Assembly: GCA_900767375.1 (NCBI GenBank)
Contig: CAAFYX010000065.1
Coordinates: 1 to 37,908 of the forward strand
Source: Rikenellaceae bacterium
Lineage (GTDB): Bacteria; Bacteroidota; Bacteroidia; Bacteroidales; UBA932
Length of the DNA: 37,908 bases
Reading direction: 5' to 3'
In this document: positions 1 through 8,654 of the stretch, in pieces
Numbering within the stretch: the stretch's first letter is position 1
Layout: every line of letters starts with the position of its first letter
Program-made: the position numbers and the translations under genes
Notes under the pieces: generated by a model
Seen by the model: only the letters and a program-made list of their open reading frames with translations
Database searches by the model: none
What the model was told of the DNA's origin: nothing

Positions 1-26
1 ATCAGCCTTCTAAAACTGAAAAGACA

Positions 27-1157
27 ATGGAACTATTCGACGTATATTCACTTTTCGACTTTACCCCTGTCAAGGCGCAGGGCTGCACCATCTGGGATGA
101 CAAGGGTCAGGAATCCCTCGACCTCTACGGCGGTCACGCCGTCATCTCCATCGGTCACAGCCATCCGGAGTACATAGCCGCCGTATCCGACCAGCTCGGA
201 AAGATCGGCTTCTATTCAAACAGCGTGAAGAACCCTCTCCAGGAGGAGCTCGCCCACAGGATCGGCAAGCTCTCCGGCTATGAGGACTATTTCCTTTTCC
301 TTGACAATTCCGGAGCGGAGTCCAATGAGAACGCGCTCAAGGTCGCTTCCTTCCATACCGGAAAGGACCGTATCATCGCCTTCCGCAGGAGCTTCCACGG
401 CCGCACATCCGGCGCAGTGGCGGTCACTGACAACCCGAAGATCGTCTCTCCTTTCAACGCCAACCACAAGGTGACCTTCTGCGAACTGAACGACGCACAG
501 GCTGTTGAGGAGGAACTCAAGAAAGGTGACGTAGCCGGTGTCATCATCGAAGGCATCCAGGGCTGCGGCGGAATACACGTCCCAGCCGAAGGCTTCCTGA
601 AGACCCTCGAGACCCTCTGCCACAAGTACGGAGCCCTTCTTCTTCTCGACGAAGTCCAGAGCGGCTACGGACGCAGCGGCAAGTTCTTCGCCCACCAGTG
701 GGAAGGCATCAGGCCTGATGTGATCTCAATGGGCAAGGGCATAGCCAACGGTTTCCCTTGCGGCGGCGTGCTCATCGCCCCGCACATCAAGGCGGTAAAG
801 GGAATGCTCGGCACCACGTTCGGAGGCAACTATCTCGCAATGGCTGCCGCCAATGCAGTCGCTGACATCATCGCCAAGGAGAATCTTATACAGAACGCCT
901 ATGAAGTGGGCGAATATATCAAGTCCAACATCCCTTCCAGCCCGCTCATCAAGGAAGTCCGCGGACGCGGCCTGATGCTCGGCATCGAGTTCAACTGCCC
1001 GATTGCTGAAATCAGGAAGAAACTCCTCTTCGAGAAGCACATCTTCACAGGAGTCGCCGGCACGACGATGATCCGCCTGCTCGCCCCTCTGTGCCTCACA
1101 AAGGCCCAGGCCGACACTTTCCTCACCGCTTTTGCGGATGTACTCAAAAACGCATAA
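27..1157 (+). CDS. argD: Acetyl/succinylornithine aminotransferase (ArgD)
   Basis: PLP-dependent class III aminotransferase that converts N-acylglutamate semialdehyde to N-acylornithine in arginine synthesis, in the cytoplasm. The 376-residue protein carries the class III fold landmarks: an SGAESNENALK stretch near residue 95, the LLLLDEVQSGYGRSG block that contacts PLP, and the Schiff-base lysine in SMGKGIANG, which is K237 by codon position. It is slightly shorter than the usual 390-400 residues, but both ends look intact. It opens the visible part of an arginine operon, with argF' starting three bases after its stop. Given the downstream succinyl-type transcarbamylase, the natural acyl group may be succinyl rather than acetyl; that is inference. 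The operon promoter and any earlier genes lie upstream of the window. Confidence 0.93.
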   Translation: MELFDVYSLFDFTPVKAQGCTIWDDKGQESLDLYGGHAVISIGHSHPEYIAAVSDQLGKIGFYSNSVKNPLQEELAHRIGKLSGYEDYFLFLDNSGAESNENALKVASFHTGKDRIIAFRRSFHGRTSGAVAVTDNPKIVSPFNANHKVTFCELNDAQAVEEELKKGDVAGVIIEGIQGCGGIHVPAEGFLKTLETLCHKYGALLLLDEVQSGYGRSGKFFAHQWEGIRPDVISMGKGIANGFPCGGVLIAPHIKAVKGMLGTTFGGNYLAMAAANAVADIIAKENLIQNAYEVGEYIKSNIPSSPLIKEVRGRGLMLGIEFNCPIAEIRKKLLFEKHIFTGVAGTTMIRLLAPLCLTKAQADTFLTAFADVLKNA

Positions 1158-1160
1158 AGA

Positions 1161-2123
1161 ATGAAAAGCTTTTTCCACGTTGAAGATATAGGCGATCTGG
1201 GAGCCGCCTTGAAAGAAGCTCTCGAAGTAAAGAAGAATCCTTTTGCATGGAAGAACCTTGGAGAGAACAAGACCATTATCCTTGCTTTCTTCAACAACTC
1301 CCTCCGCACCCGTCTGAGCAGCCAGAAGGCTGCCCTGAATCTGGGAATGAATCCTATCGTGCTCAATGTCAACGGCGACAGCTGGAAGCTTGAGACCGAG
1401 ATGGGAGTCATTATGGACGGAGACAAGTCCGAGCACCTCCGCGAAGCCATCCCGGTCATCGGAAGCTTCTGCGACATCATCGGAGTCCGTTCATTCGCCG
1501 GCCTTGTGGACCGTGAGAAGGACTATGCCGAGGATATCCTGCAGCAGTTCATCGAGTACTCAGGCAAGCCTGTCATCAGTCTCGAATCCGCTACTGTGCA
1601 TCCTTGCCAGGCTTTCGCCGACCTTATCACCATAGAGGAGCACAAGAAGACAGCGCGTCCTAAGGTGGTTATGACCTGGGCTCCGCATCCGAAGGCTTTG
1701 CCGCAGGCTGTTCCGAACTCCTTCGCCGAGTGGATGAACGCGGCGGACGTCGACTTTGTCATCACCCATCCCGAGGGGTATGAGCTCGATCCCCGTTTCG
1801 CGGGGAGTGCCCGTATCGAGTACGACCAGATGAAGGCCCTCGAGGGCGCAGATTTCGTATATGCGAAGAACTGGAGCTGCCCTGGTGTCAAGAATCCTGC
1901 CGACTATGGAAAGATCCTCAGCAAGGACATGGGCTGGACCGTGGACGCCAAGCATATGGCAGTGACCAACAATGCATATTTCCTTCATTGCCTGCCTGTA
2001 CGCAGGAACATGATAGTCTCCGACGAGGTCATTGACTCCCCTCAGAGCCTTGTCATTCCGGAGGCTGCGAACCGTGTGGTCTCAGCCCAGGTAGTGATGA
2101 AGAGGATGCTTGAAAGCCTGTAG
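1161..2123 (+). CDS. argF': N-acylornithine carbamoyltransferase, likely succinyl-type (ArgF')
   Basis: Transfers the carbamoyl group from carbamoyl phosphate to an N-acylated ornithine, giving N-acyl-citrulline; this is the Bacteroidota variant of arginine synthesis. The 320-residue protein matches what I recall of the Bacteroides fragilis N-succinylornithine transcarbamylase almost block for block: an SLRTR carbamoyl-phosphate loop near residue 48, KLETE near 76, TWAPHP in the middle, HCLPVRR near the C terminus. Residue 90, which separates the acetyl enzyme (Glu in Xanthomonas) from the succinyl enzyme (Pro in B. fragilis), is Ser here, in the stretch GDKSEHL. A small uncharged residue there favours the succinyl substrate, so I predict succinylornithine carbamoyltransferase. 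It sits three bases after argD and one base before argB. Confidence 0.92.
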   Translation: MKSFFHVEDIGDLGAALKEALEVKKNPFAWKNLGENKTIILAFFNNSLRTRLSSQKAALNLGMNPIVLNVNGDSWKLETEMGVIMDGDKSEHLREAIPVIGSFCDIIGVRSFAGLVDREKDYAEDILQQFIEYSGKPVISLESATVHPCQAFADLITIEEHKKTARPKVVMTWAPHPKALPQAVPNSFAEWMNAADVDFVITHPEGYELDPRFAGSARIEYDQMKALEGADFVYAKNWSCPGVKNPADYGKILSKDMGWTVDAKHMAVTNNAYFLHCLPVRRNMIVSDEVIDSPQSLVIPEAANRVVSAQVVMKRMLESL

Positions 2124-2124
2124 G

Positions 2125-2889
2125 ATGGAGAAATTGACAGTGATCAAGGTGGGCGGTGCGGTAGTCGAGGACCCGCAGGCCCTTGCCGGACTCCTGAAGG
2201 AGTTCGCGGCCGTGGCGGGGCTGAAAGTCCTTGTGCACGGCGGCGGCAGGGAGGCGACCAAGGTGGCCGCCAAGCTGGGCGTGGAGACGAAAATGGTCGA
2301 TGGACGCCGCATCACTGACGCTGACATGCTCAGAGTCGTCACGATGGTGTACGGCGGCCTTGTGAACAAGAACATTGTCGCTGCGCTTCAGGCTTCCGGG
2401 ATCAATGCTCTCGGACTGACAGGTGCCGATCTGGGTTGCATGCTTGCGGACAAACGCCCTGTAAAGACCGTCGATTACGGCTTTGTCGGTGATATGAGGA
2501 AGGTGGACACTTCGATACTGGCGGACCTTATTTCCAGGGGAGTGGTTCCCGTCATGGCACCGCTGTCCTTCGACGGGAAGGGCTCGCTGCTCAACACCAA
2601 TGCTGATACCATCGCTTCCAGCGTGGCGGTGGCGCTCTCCGAGCGTTTCGATGTCACGCTTGTATATTGTTTCGAGAAGAAGGGTGTGCTGAGCGACCCT
2701 GACAACGATGACAGTGTCATACCTGTCATTACGAAGGACTCGTTCGAGAGCCTTGTCGCTGACGGCACGGTGGCCGGAGGAATGATCCCGAAGCTTCAGA
2801 ACGCTCTCGACGCAGTGGGCGGCGGTGTCAGGGAAGTCAGGATCACCCGGGCGGACTCCCTGCTGGGAGGAACGAGCATTGTCTTATGA
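2125..2889 (+). CDS. argB: N-acetylglutamate kinase (ArgB)
   Basis: Amino-acid kinase that phosphorylates N-acylglutamate with ATP, the second step of arginine synthesis. The 254-residue protein shows the amino-acid kinase fold: an N-terminal KVGGAVVEDP phosphate loop (residues 8-17), HGGGREAT near residue 40 that binds the acyl-glutamate, and NTNADTIAS near residue 160. I start it at the ATG at 2125, because the upstream in-frame ATG at 2110 lies inside argF' and would add five unrelated residues. Only one base separates it from the argF' stop, and its own stop overlaps the next start by four bases (ATGA), so it is probably translated in series with its neighbours. Feedback inhibition cannot be judged from sequence: the N-terminal helix of arginine-sensitive kinases is not evident. 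Confidence 0.93.
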   Translation: MEKLTVIKVGGAVVEDPQALAGLLKEFAAVAGLKVLVHGGGREATKVAAKLGVETKMVDGRRITDADMLRVVTMVYGGLVNKNIVAALQASGINALGLTGADLGCMLADKRPVKTVDYGFVGDMRKVDTSILADLISRGVVPVMAPLSFDGKGSLLNTNADTIASSVAVALSERFDVTLVYCFEKKGVLSDPDNDDSVIPVITKDSFESLVADGTVAGGMIPKLQNALDAVGGGVREVRITRADSLLGGTSIVL

Positions 2890-3929
2890 TTCAGGAACTT
2901 ATAGATTTATTGAAAGGTATGGTCGCCATCCCTTCCTTCAGCAGGGAAGAGACGGCGGTCGCCGATTATATCGAGAACTGGATGAAGGCCCATGATCTGG
3001 AGCCGAAGCGTCTGAAGAACAACCTCTGGCTGGACTCCGACCCCGGCTCCGACAAGCCTGTCCTGCTTCTCAACGCCCACATTGACACTGTCAAGCCGGC
3101 GGGCGGTTACACCCGCGACCCGTTCGCTCCGTCCGAGGAGGGCGGGCGCATCTATGGTCTGGGTACAAATGATGACGGCGCCTCTGTGGTGGCCCTACTC
3201 GGTGCGTATCTGGAGCTGTCGAAGAAACCGCAGCCGTATCATTTGATCTGGTCGGCGACGGCAGAGGAGGAAGTGTGCGGAAGGAACGGCATCGAACTCA
3301 TTGTCCCGGAACTTCCTCCGGTCACCCTGGGGGTGATGGGGGAGCCGACGGGAATGCAGATGGCAGTGGCCGAGAAGGGGTTGATGGTGCTCGATTGCAC
3401 CGCCCACGGGAAGAGCGGGCACGCCGCGCGCAACGAGGGCGTGAACGCCATCTATGAGGCGCTTGCTGACATTGACTGGTTCAGGAACTATCAGTTCGAG
3501 AAGGTCTCACCTTATCTGGGGCCGGTGAAGATGACGGTCTCGATGATCAATGCGGGGACCCAGCACAACGTGGTGCCCGACACCTGTACCTTTGTGGTGG
3601 ATGTGCGTCCGAACGGTATGTACACTAACCTTGAGGTGCTTTCCATCATCAAGGATTCGGTGAAATGCGATGTGAAGGAAAGGTCGACCAGACTGAACAG
3701 CTCGCATATCGACTCCGGGCATCCGGTGGTGCAGCGCGGCCTTTCGCTGGGCCTGGAGGCATTCGGCTCGCCGACCACTTCGAACCAGACCGTGGTGGAC
3801 TTCACCACGATAAAGATAGGGCCGGGGCAGTCATCGCGCTCGCACACTGCTGACGAATACATTGAAACAGAAGAAATAACCTCCGCCATCAGCACCTACG
3901 TGGCACTCCTGGACGGACTTAAAATATAG
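2886..3929 (+). CDS. M20 metallo-deacylase, N-acyl-citrulline/ornithine deacylase (ArgE-type)
   Basis: M20-family zinc amidohydrolase of 347 residues. Metal ligands and catalytic residues are visible in order: NAHIDTV near residue 60, GLGTNDDGASV near residue 97, TAEEEVCGRNG with the catalytic glutamate pair near residue 130, GEPTG near 153 and the late histidine in SRSHTADEY near 318. In this form of the pathway the acyl group is removed after carbamoylation, so the likely reaction is N-acyl-citrulline to citrulline. This assignment rests on its place between argB and argH; M20 proteins as a family also include DapE and peptidases. Its start overlaps the argB stop by four bases and argH follows four bases after its own stop. 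I leave the symbol blank because argE and dapE homologues are hard to tell apart by eye. Confidence 0.85.
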   Translation: MIQELIDLLKGMVAIPSFSREETAVADYIENWMKAHDLEPKRLKNNLWLDSDPGSDKPVLLLNAHIDTVKPAGGYTRDPFAPSEEGGRIYGLGTNDDGASVVALLGAYLELSKKPQPYHLIWSATAEEEVCGRNGIELIVPELPPVTLGVMGEPTGMQMAVAEKGLMVLDCTAHGKSGHAARNEGVNAIYEALADIDWFRNYQFEKVSPYLGPVKMTVSMINAGTQHNVVPDTCTFVVDVRPNGMYTNLEVLSIIKDSVKCDVKERSTRLNSSHIDSGHPVVQRGLSLGLEAFGSPTTSNQTVVDFTTIKIGPGQSSRSHTADEYIETEEITSAISTYVALLDGLKI

Positions 3930-3933
3930 CATT

Positions 3934-5265
3934 ATGAAACTTTGGGACAAGGGATATTCAGTTGACGACAAGATTGACAGGTTCACGGTAGGAAAGGACC
4001 GCGAACTGGACCTTTATCTGGCTCCTTTCGACGTCCTCGGAACGATGGCGCACATCACTATGCTTCAGAGCGTGGGACTGCTCGGGAAGGATGAACTGGA
4101 CAAGCTTCTCCCTGAGTTGAAGGCCATATATCAGACAGCCCTGGATGGCAGTTTCGTCATCGAGGACGATATCGAGGACGTGCATTCCCAGGTGGAGCTT
4201 ATGCTGACGCGCAAGCTCGGCGACCTGGGCAAGAAGGTGCACACCGGCCGTTCCAGGAACGACCAGGTGATGGTGGACCTGAAGCTTTTCTCCCGTGCCG
4301 GAATCGAAAGGACGGTGAAGAAGGTAAAGAAGCTTTTCGATGTCCTCCAGGCCAGGAGCGAACAGCTCAAGGATGTCCTGATGCCGGGCTACACCCATCT
4401 CCAGGTGGCTATGCCGTCATCCTTCGGACTCTGGTTCGGCGCATACGCTGAAAGTCTCTGCGACGATATGAACATGCTCCAGGCCGCGTGGAAGGTCACT
4501 AACCAGAACCCTCTCGGAGCCGCCGCCGGGTACGGATCCTCCGCCCCTCTGAACAGGACGCTCACTACGGAGCTCCTGGGTTTCGATGACCTGAACTACA
4601 ATTCAGTATATGCCCAGATGGGCCGCGGCAAGACCGAGCGCATCATCGCTTTCGCCTATGCCTCCGTGGCCGAGACCCTCGGCCGCCTGGCGATGGACTG
4701 CTGTCTTTTCAACAGTCAGAACTTCGGCTTTGTGAAGCTTCCGGACTCCCTGACCACAGGCTCGTCCATAATGCCTCACAAGAAGAATCCTGACGTGTTC
4801 GAGCTCATCCGCGCCCACTGCAACAAAATCAATGGCATTTCGAACTCCATCCGTCTGATCGGAACCAACCTCCCTTCCGGCTATTTCCGCGATATGCAGA
4901 TCATCAAGGAAGTGTTCATCCCGATGTTCGAGGAGATGGACGACTGCCTCGATATAGCTGTGTTCGCCATAGAGAACATGACCGTGGCCGAAGGCCTGAT
5001 GTCTGACCCGAAGTACAAGCTTGCTTTCAGCGTGGAGGAGGTGAACCACCGCGTGGAGCAGGGCGTGCCGTTCCGCGATGCCTACAAGCAGGTAGGAATG
5101 GAGATCATGGACGGCAAGTTCGAGTATCACGGTGAACTGCACCACACACACGAGGGATCCCTTGGCAATCTTTGCAACGATCGGATTGCAGCCAAGATGG
5201 ACCGGGTGATGGGCGGATTCTCCTTCAGCAGGGTCTCTGAAGCTGTGGAATCGCTGCTCGCATAA
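3934..5265 (+). CDS. argH: Argininosuccinate lyase (ArgH)
   Basis: Cleaves argininosuccinate to arginine and fumarate, the last step of arginine synthesis; the family acts as a cytoplasmic homotetramer. The 443-residue protein has the superfamily signature GSSIMPHKKNPD near residue 275, including the flexible catalytic-serine loop, plus HTGRSRNDQV near residue 104 and the PGYTHLQVAMP block near residue 150. Length is a little under the usual 450-470 residues. It is the last gene of the arginine operon: a 114-base gap with a promoter-like element follows before the next start. Argininosuccinate synthase is not in the window and is presumably upstream. Confidence 0.95.
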   Translation: MKLWDKGYSVDDKIDRFTVGKDRELDLYLAPFDVLGTMAHITMLQSVGLLGKDELDKLLPELKAIYQTALDGSFVIEDDIEDVHSQVELMLTRKLGDLGKKVHTGRSRNDQVMVDLKLFSRAGIERTVKKVKKLFDVLQARSEQLKDVLMPGYTHLQVAMPSSFGLWFGAYAESLCDDMNMLQAAWKVTNQNPLGAAAGYGSSAPLNRTLTTELLGFDDLNYNSVYAQMGRGKTERIIAFAYASVAETLGRLAMDCCLFNSQNFGFVKLPDSLTTGSSIMPHKKNPDVFELIRAHCNKINGISNSIRLIGTNLPSGYFRDMQIIKEVFIPMFEEMDDCLDIAVFAIENMTVAEGLMSDPKYKLAFSVEEVNHRVEQGVPFRDAYKQVGMEIMDGKFEYHGELHHTHEGSLGNLCNDRIAAKMDRVMGGFSFSRVSEAVESLLA

Positions 5266-5301
5266 GCTTTTCCGGCCGCGTGCTATTTTCCTGTTCCAAA
5301 G

Positions 5302-5334
5302 TTGGCGCATAATAGTCTTTTTTGATTATCTTTG
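5302..5334 (+). promoter_or_regulatory. Predicted Bacteroidota-type promoter before GH67
   Basis: A -7 element TATCTTTG lies at 5327-5334, with a TTG at 5302-5304 as a possible -33 element; the spacer of 22 is slightly long. Transcription would begin near 5340, which argues against a translation start at 5332 and supports the ATG at 5380. This places the xylan pair under its own promoter, separate from the arginine operon. Confidence 0.55.
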
Positions 5335-5379
5335 TCTATTGACATGGATAAGACTGATAACCACACAAAGAATACATTT

Positions 5380-7446
5380 ATGCACTCCAAGAACGTTTTT
5401 TTCGCGGCGGTCGCCTTGATTTCCGGACTGCTCGTTTCATCATGCGGCAGCCCGAGGCCGTCCGACCAGGACGGCAGTGACCTCTGGTTTGCCAATTCCC
5501 GCCCTTATGAGGAGGTGCTGGCGTCGGTGGAGACTGTCATCGACAGCGCACTGGCACCGGAGGAGTATCACATCTATGATTCCGAAGGCAAGCGTTTCGT
5601 AGCCGGAGGCTCCGAGGCCGGAGTCCGCTACGGCGTCTATGCCCTTCAGCGCGCCGAGGTCCTCGGCCAGGCCGGTGCCGGAATGGACATCGATGAGAAG
5701 CCTGCCTATGACATCCGTCTCCTGAACCACTGGGACAACCTCGATGACACAGTCGAGAGAGGTTATGCCGGAAGGTCCATGTGGGAGTGGACATCCGAGG
5801 ATATCCCCGAGGCCAGGATACGCCAGTATGCCGCCCTTTGCGCCTCTGTGGGCCTTAACGGCTCCGTCCTTAACAACGTAAACTCCAACCCTCTGATCCT
5901 CGATGCCGAGCATATCGCACGCATCGCCAGGATAGCCGATATCCTCCGCGAGTACGGGATCAGAACATACCTCTCCATCAAGTGGACCAGTCCTATCGCC
6001 CTCAGTGGGGTGAAGACCGGCGACCCTCTGGACCCTTCAGTGCGCCAGTGGTGGAAGGACAAGGCCGATGAGCTCTATGCTGCCATCCCTGATTTCGGAG
6101 GATTCCTGGTCAAGGCCAATTCCGAAGGCCAGGAGGGCCCTCAGGACCATGGCCGCACCCATGCCGACGGCGCCAACATGCTCGCCGAGGCCCTTGCCCC
6201 TCACGGTGGCATCGTGATGTGGAGGGCATTCGTCTACAGCCCGCTCAGCCCTGACCGCGCCAACCAGGCTGTGGAGGAGTTCGAGCCTCTCGACGGCCAG
6301 TTCGCCGACAACGTCATCATCCAGATCAAGAACGGTCCGATCGACTTCCAGCCGCGCGAGCCTTTCAACCCTCTGTTCGGAAGGCTTCAGAAGACCAACA
6401 TGATGGTTGAGTTCCAGATCACCCAGGAGTACCTTGGATTCTCCAACCATCTCGTATATCATGGACCTACCTATGAGGAGACCCTCGACAGCGACACTTA
6501 CCGTGACGGCGAAGGCTCTACAGTGGCAAAGGTCATAAAGGCCATAGCCGGAGTCGCCAACACCGGTCAGGACGCCAACTTCTCCGGTTACATCTTCGCA
6601 CAGTCGAACTGGTACCTGTTCGGACGGCTTGCGTGGAATCCTGAACTCAGTGCGGAGACCATCGCCGACGAGTGGATCCGCCAGACGTTCGTCCGTCCGG
6701 AGGGCATGACCGCCAAGGCCTTCGACAAGAAGTTCATCGGACCTGTCAAGTCCATTATGATGGAGTCCAGGGAGGCGGCTGTGAACTATATGATGCCGCT
6801 CGGCTTCCATCACATCTTCGGAGGTTCGCATTACGGCCCGGGCCCGTGGGAGAGGAGCATCCGCCAGGACTGGTCCCCTGTATTCTATCACAAGGCCGAT
6901 TCCCTCGGCATCGGGTTTGACCGCACGCGCGAGGGCACTGACAACGTCGACCAGTACCATGAGCCTCTCGCGTCCAGATTCAATGACCTCGCCACCTGCC
7001 CTGAGAACCTCATCCTCTGGTTCCATCATCTCCCTTGGGACTATACCATGTCCACGGGAAGGACTCTATGGGATGAGATCTGCCTGCACTATGACACCGG
7101 AATATCCGAAGTCGAGGGCTTCCAGAAGACCTGGGCCGGCCTGCAGCCATACGTCAGCGGAGCTATATTCGATGAGGTTACAAAGAAGCTCGAGATCCAG
7201 AAGAACGATGCCGAGTGGTGGAGGGACGCATGCGTGGGCTATTTCCAGACCTTCTCCCGTATGGACCTGCCTGATGGCGTCCGCCCTCTCGGAATGCCTA
7301 TAGACTCCGTGATGACGAAGTCGGTCCTTTCCGACAGGTACGGAATGCCGACACACGATGAGAACAACAAGCCTGTGCTTGTGCAGAACAGACGTTATCG
7401 TCCGGGAGGACTTATGTCCAGCGGTCAGTTGGATGCTAAGAACTGA
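5380..7446 (+). CDS. GH67 alpha-glucuronidase, lipoprotein
   Basis: Removes (4-O-methyl)glucuronic acid from the ends of xylo-oligosaccharides, in xylan breakdown. From the ATG at 5380 the protein has 688 residues and begins with a short lipoprotein signal ending in LLVSSC, so it is probably anchored in the envelope. The GH67 core is clear: by alignment to the known family spacing, the acid is E249 in NSEGQ and the two carboxylates that activate water are D322 in NGPIDF and E350 in ITQEYLG. These gaps of 73 and 28 residues equal those recalled for the Cellvibrio enzyme. I prefer 5380 to the in-frame ATGs at 5344 and 5332, because only 5380 gives an N-terminal signal peptide and the predicted promoter overlaps 5332. 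The next gene begins inside its stop codon (TGATG). Confidence 0.93.
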   Translation: MHSKNVFFAAVALISGLLVSSCGSPRPSDQDGSDLWFANSRPYEEVLASVETVIDSALAPEEYHIYDSEGKRFVAGGSEAGVRYGVYALQRAEVLGQAGAGMDIDEKPAYDIRLLNHWDNLDDTVERGYAGRSMWEWTSEDIPEARIRQYAALCASVGLNGSVLNNVNSNPLILDAEHIARIARIADILREYGIRTYLSIKWTSPIALSGVKTGDPLDPSVRQWWKDKADELYAAIPDFGGFLVKANSEGQEGPQDHGRTHADGANMLAEALAPHGGIVMWRAFVYSPLSPDRANQAVEEFEPLDGQFADNVIIQIKNGPIDFQPREPFNPLFGRLQKTNMMVEFQITQEYLGFSNHLVYHGPTYEETLDSDTYRDGEGSTVAKVIKAIAGVANTGQDANFSGYIFAQSNWYLFGRLAWNPELSAETIADEWIRQTFVRPEGMTAKAFDKKFIGPVKSIMMESREAAVNYMMPLGFHHIFGGSHYGPGPWERSIRQDWSPVFYHKADSLGIGFDRTREGTDNVDQYHEPLASRFNDLATCPENLILWFHHLPWDYTMSTGRTLWDEICLHYDTGISEVEGFQKTWAGLQPYVSGAIFDEVTKKLEIQKNDAEWWRDACVGYFQTFSRMDLPDGVRPLGMPIDSVMTKSVLSDRYGMPTHDENNKPVLVQNRRYRPGGLMSSGQLDAKN

Positions 7447-8654
7447 TGCTTATGAAAAGGATCCTGTATACAGCATTGTTTTTTGTCCTGAGTTCCGTTG
7501 TCTCTCTGGAAGCCGCCGCTCAGAATGACGGCTGGGTGACCACCTGGGCTACGGCCCTGCAGGTGGCGGAGCCGCACAACAATCCTCCTGAGCCATATCT
7601 CGAGAACAATTCCTTCAGGCAGATCCTGCAGGTCTCCATAGCCGGCAAGCAGCTCAGGCTCCATCTCTCAAACATATTCAATGAGGATGATACCGAGATC
7701 AAGGGTGTGGAGATTGCCGTGGCAAAGACCATGGGCGGGTCTCCCGAAGTCTTTGAGAACACCACCCGGGAGCTGACTTTCAACGGACAGCGCTCATTTA
7801 CCATGAAACCTGGCGAGGAGGTCGTGTCCGATCCTGTGAAGTTCAAGGTGGCGGAGAGGATGAACCTCGCCGTCACTATCCACTACGGCTCGGTGTCGCA
7901 TACCTGCCTGACCAGTCATCCCGGCTCCAGGACAAACTCCTACATAGCCCTGGGCAACACCACGGATTTCTCGAATCCAGCGGCCATGACGGAGCATTGG
8001 TATACCATCAGTTCCATCGACGTGCTGCCAAAGAAGCCTGCAGCCGCAGTATGCGTGCTCGGCGACTCCATCACTGACGGACGCGGCACCACCACAAACG
8101 GTCAGAACAGGTGGACAGACCAGCTGTCCAGGAACCTTCTGGCCCATGGGCTGAACCTTTCGGTGCTGAATTTCGGCCTCGGTGGCAACTGCATCCTCAG
8201 AGGAGGCCTGGGGCCTACCGGCCAGAGCCGCTACAGCCGCGACCTTTTCGACAAGTGCGGGGCCCGGTACATAATCCTGTTCGAGGGCGTCAATGACCTC
8301 GGCGGGTCCAGGGATGGTATGGCCACCGCTTCGGAAATAGAGAAAGTGTGGGCTCAGATAGTTTCTGAGGCTCACGGAAAAGGTATAAAGGTGTTCGGCG
8401 CCACCGTGACCCCTTTCAAGGGGAACGGCTATTACAGGGGCAATCACGAGGAGGGCCGCAAGGCTCTTAATGACTGGATCCGCACCTGCGGGCTGTTCGA
8501 CGCGGTCATCGATTTCGATGCGATGACCCGCGACGGAACTGACCCTGAGCGTCTGAACCCTGAGTTCCTATATCAGAACGACTGGCTGCATCTCAATGCA
8601 TCGGGTTACGAGACGATGGGATGGGGGATCGACCCTGATATCTTCAGACAGTAG
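7446..8654 (+). CDS. Secreted SGNH/GDSL carbohydrate esterase
   Basis: Secreted hydrolase of the SGNH (GDSL) superfamily, 402 residues. All four blocks are visible: LGDSITDGRG with nucleophile S208, the glycine block GLGGNCILRGG, the asparagine block FEGVNDLGG, and DWLHLN near residue 380 supplying the catalytic Asp and His. About 180 residues before the catalytic domain form a beta-rich N-terminal region, an arrangement seen in polysaccharide-acting SGNH esterases. The signal peptide is hydrophobic and ends near EAAAQ; initiation could be at 7446 or two codons later at 7452. Overlap with the GH67 gene suggests a shared message, and acetyl-xylan deacetylation beside glucuronic-acid removal would make sense. 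The actual ester substrate is not readable from sequence. Confidence 0.85.
   Translation: MLMKRILYTALFFVLSSVVSLEAAAQNDGWVTTWATALQVAEPHNNPPEPYLENNSFRQILQVSIAGKQLRLHLSNIFNEDDTEIKGVEIAVAKTMGGSPEVFENTTRELTFNGQRSFTMKPGEEVVSDPVKFKVAERMNLAVTIHYGSVSHTCLTSHPGSRTNSYIALGNTTDFSNPAAMTEHWYTISSIDVLPKKPAAAVCVLGDSITDGRGTTTNGQNRWTDQLSRNLLAHGLNLSVLNFGLGGNCILRGGLGPTGQSRYSRDLFDKCGARYIILFEGVNDLGGSRDGMATASEIEKVWAQIVSEAHGKGIKVFGATVTPFKGNGYYRGNHEEGRKALNDWIRTCGLFDAVIDFDAMTRDGTDPERLNPEFLYQNDWLHLNASGYETMGWGIDPDIFRQ

Noticed and set aside
1..13. Possible end of argC (frame reading Ser-Ala-Phe-stop)
   Set aside because: Only four codons are present; the stop at 11-13 fits a preceding operon gene, but nothing identifies it.
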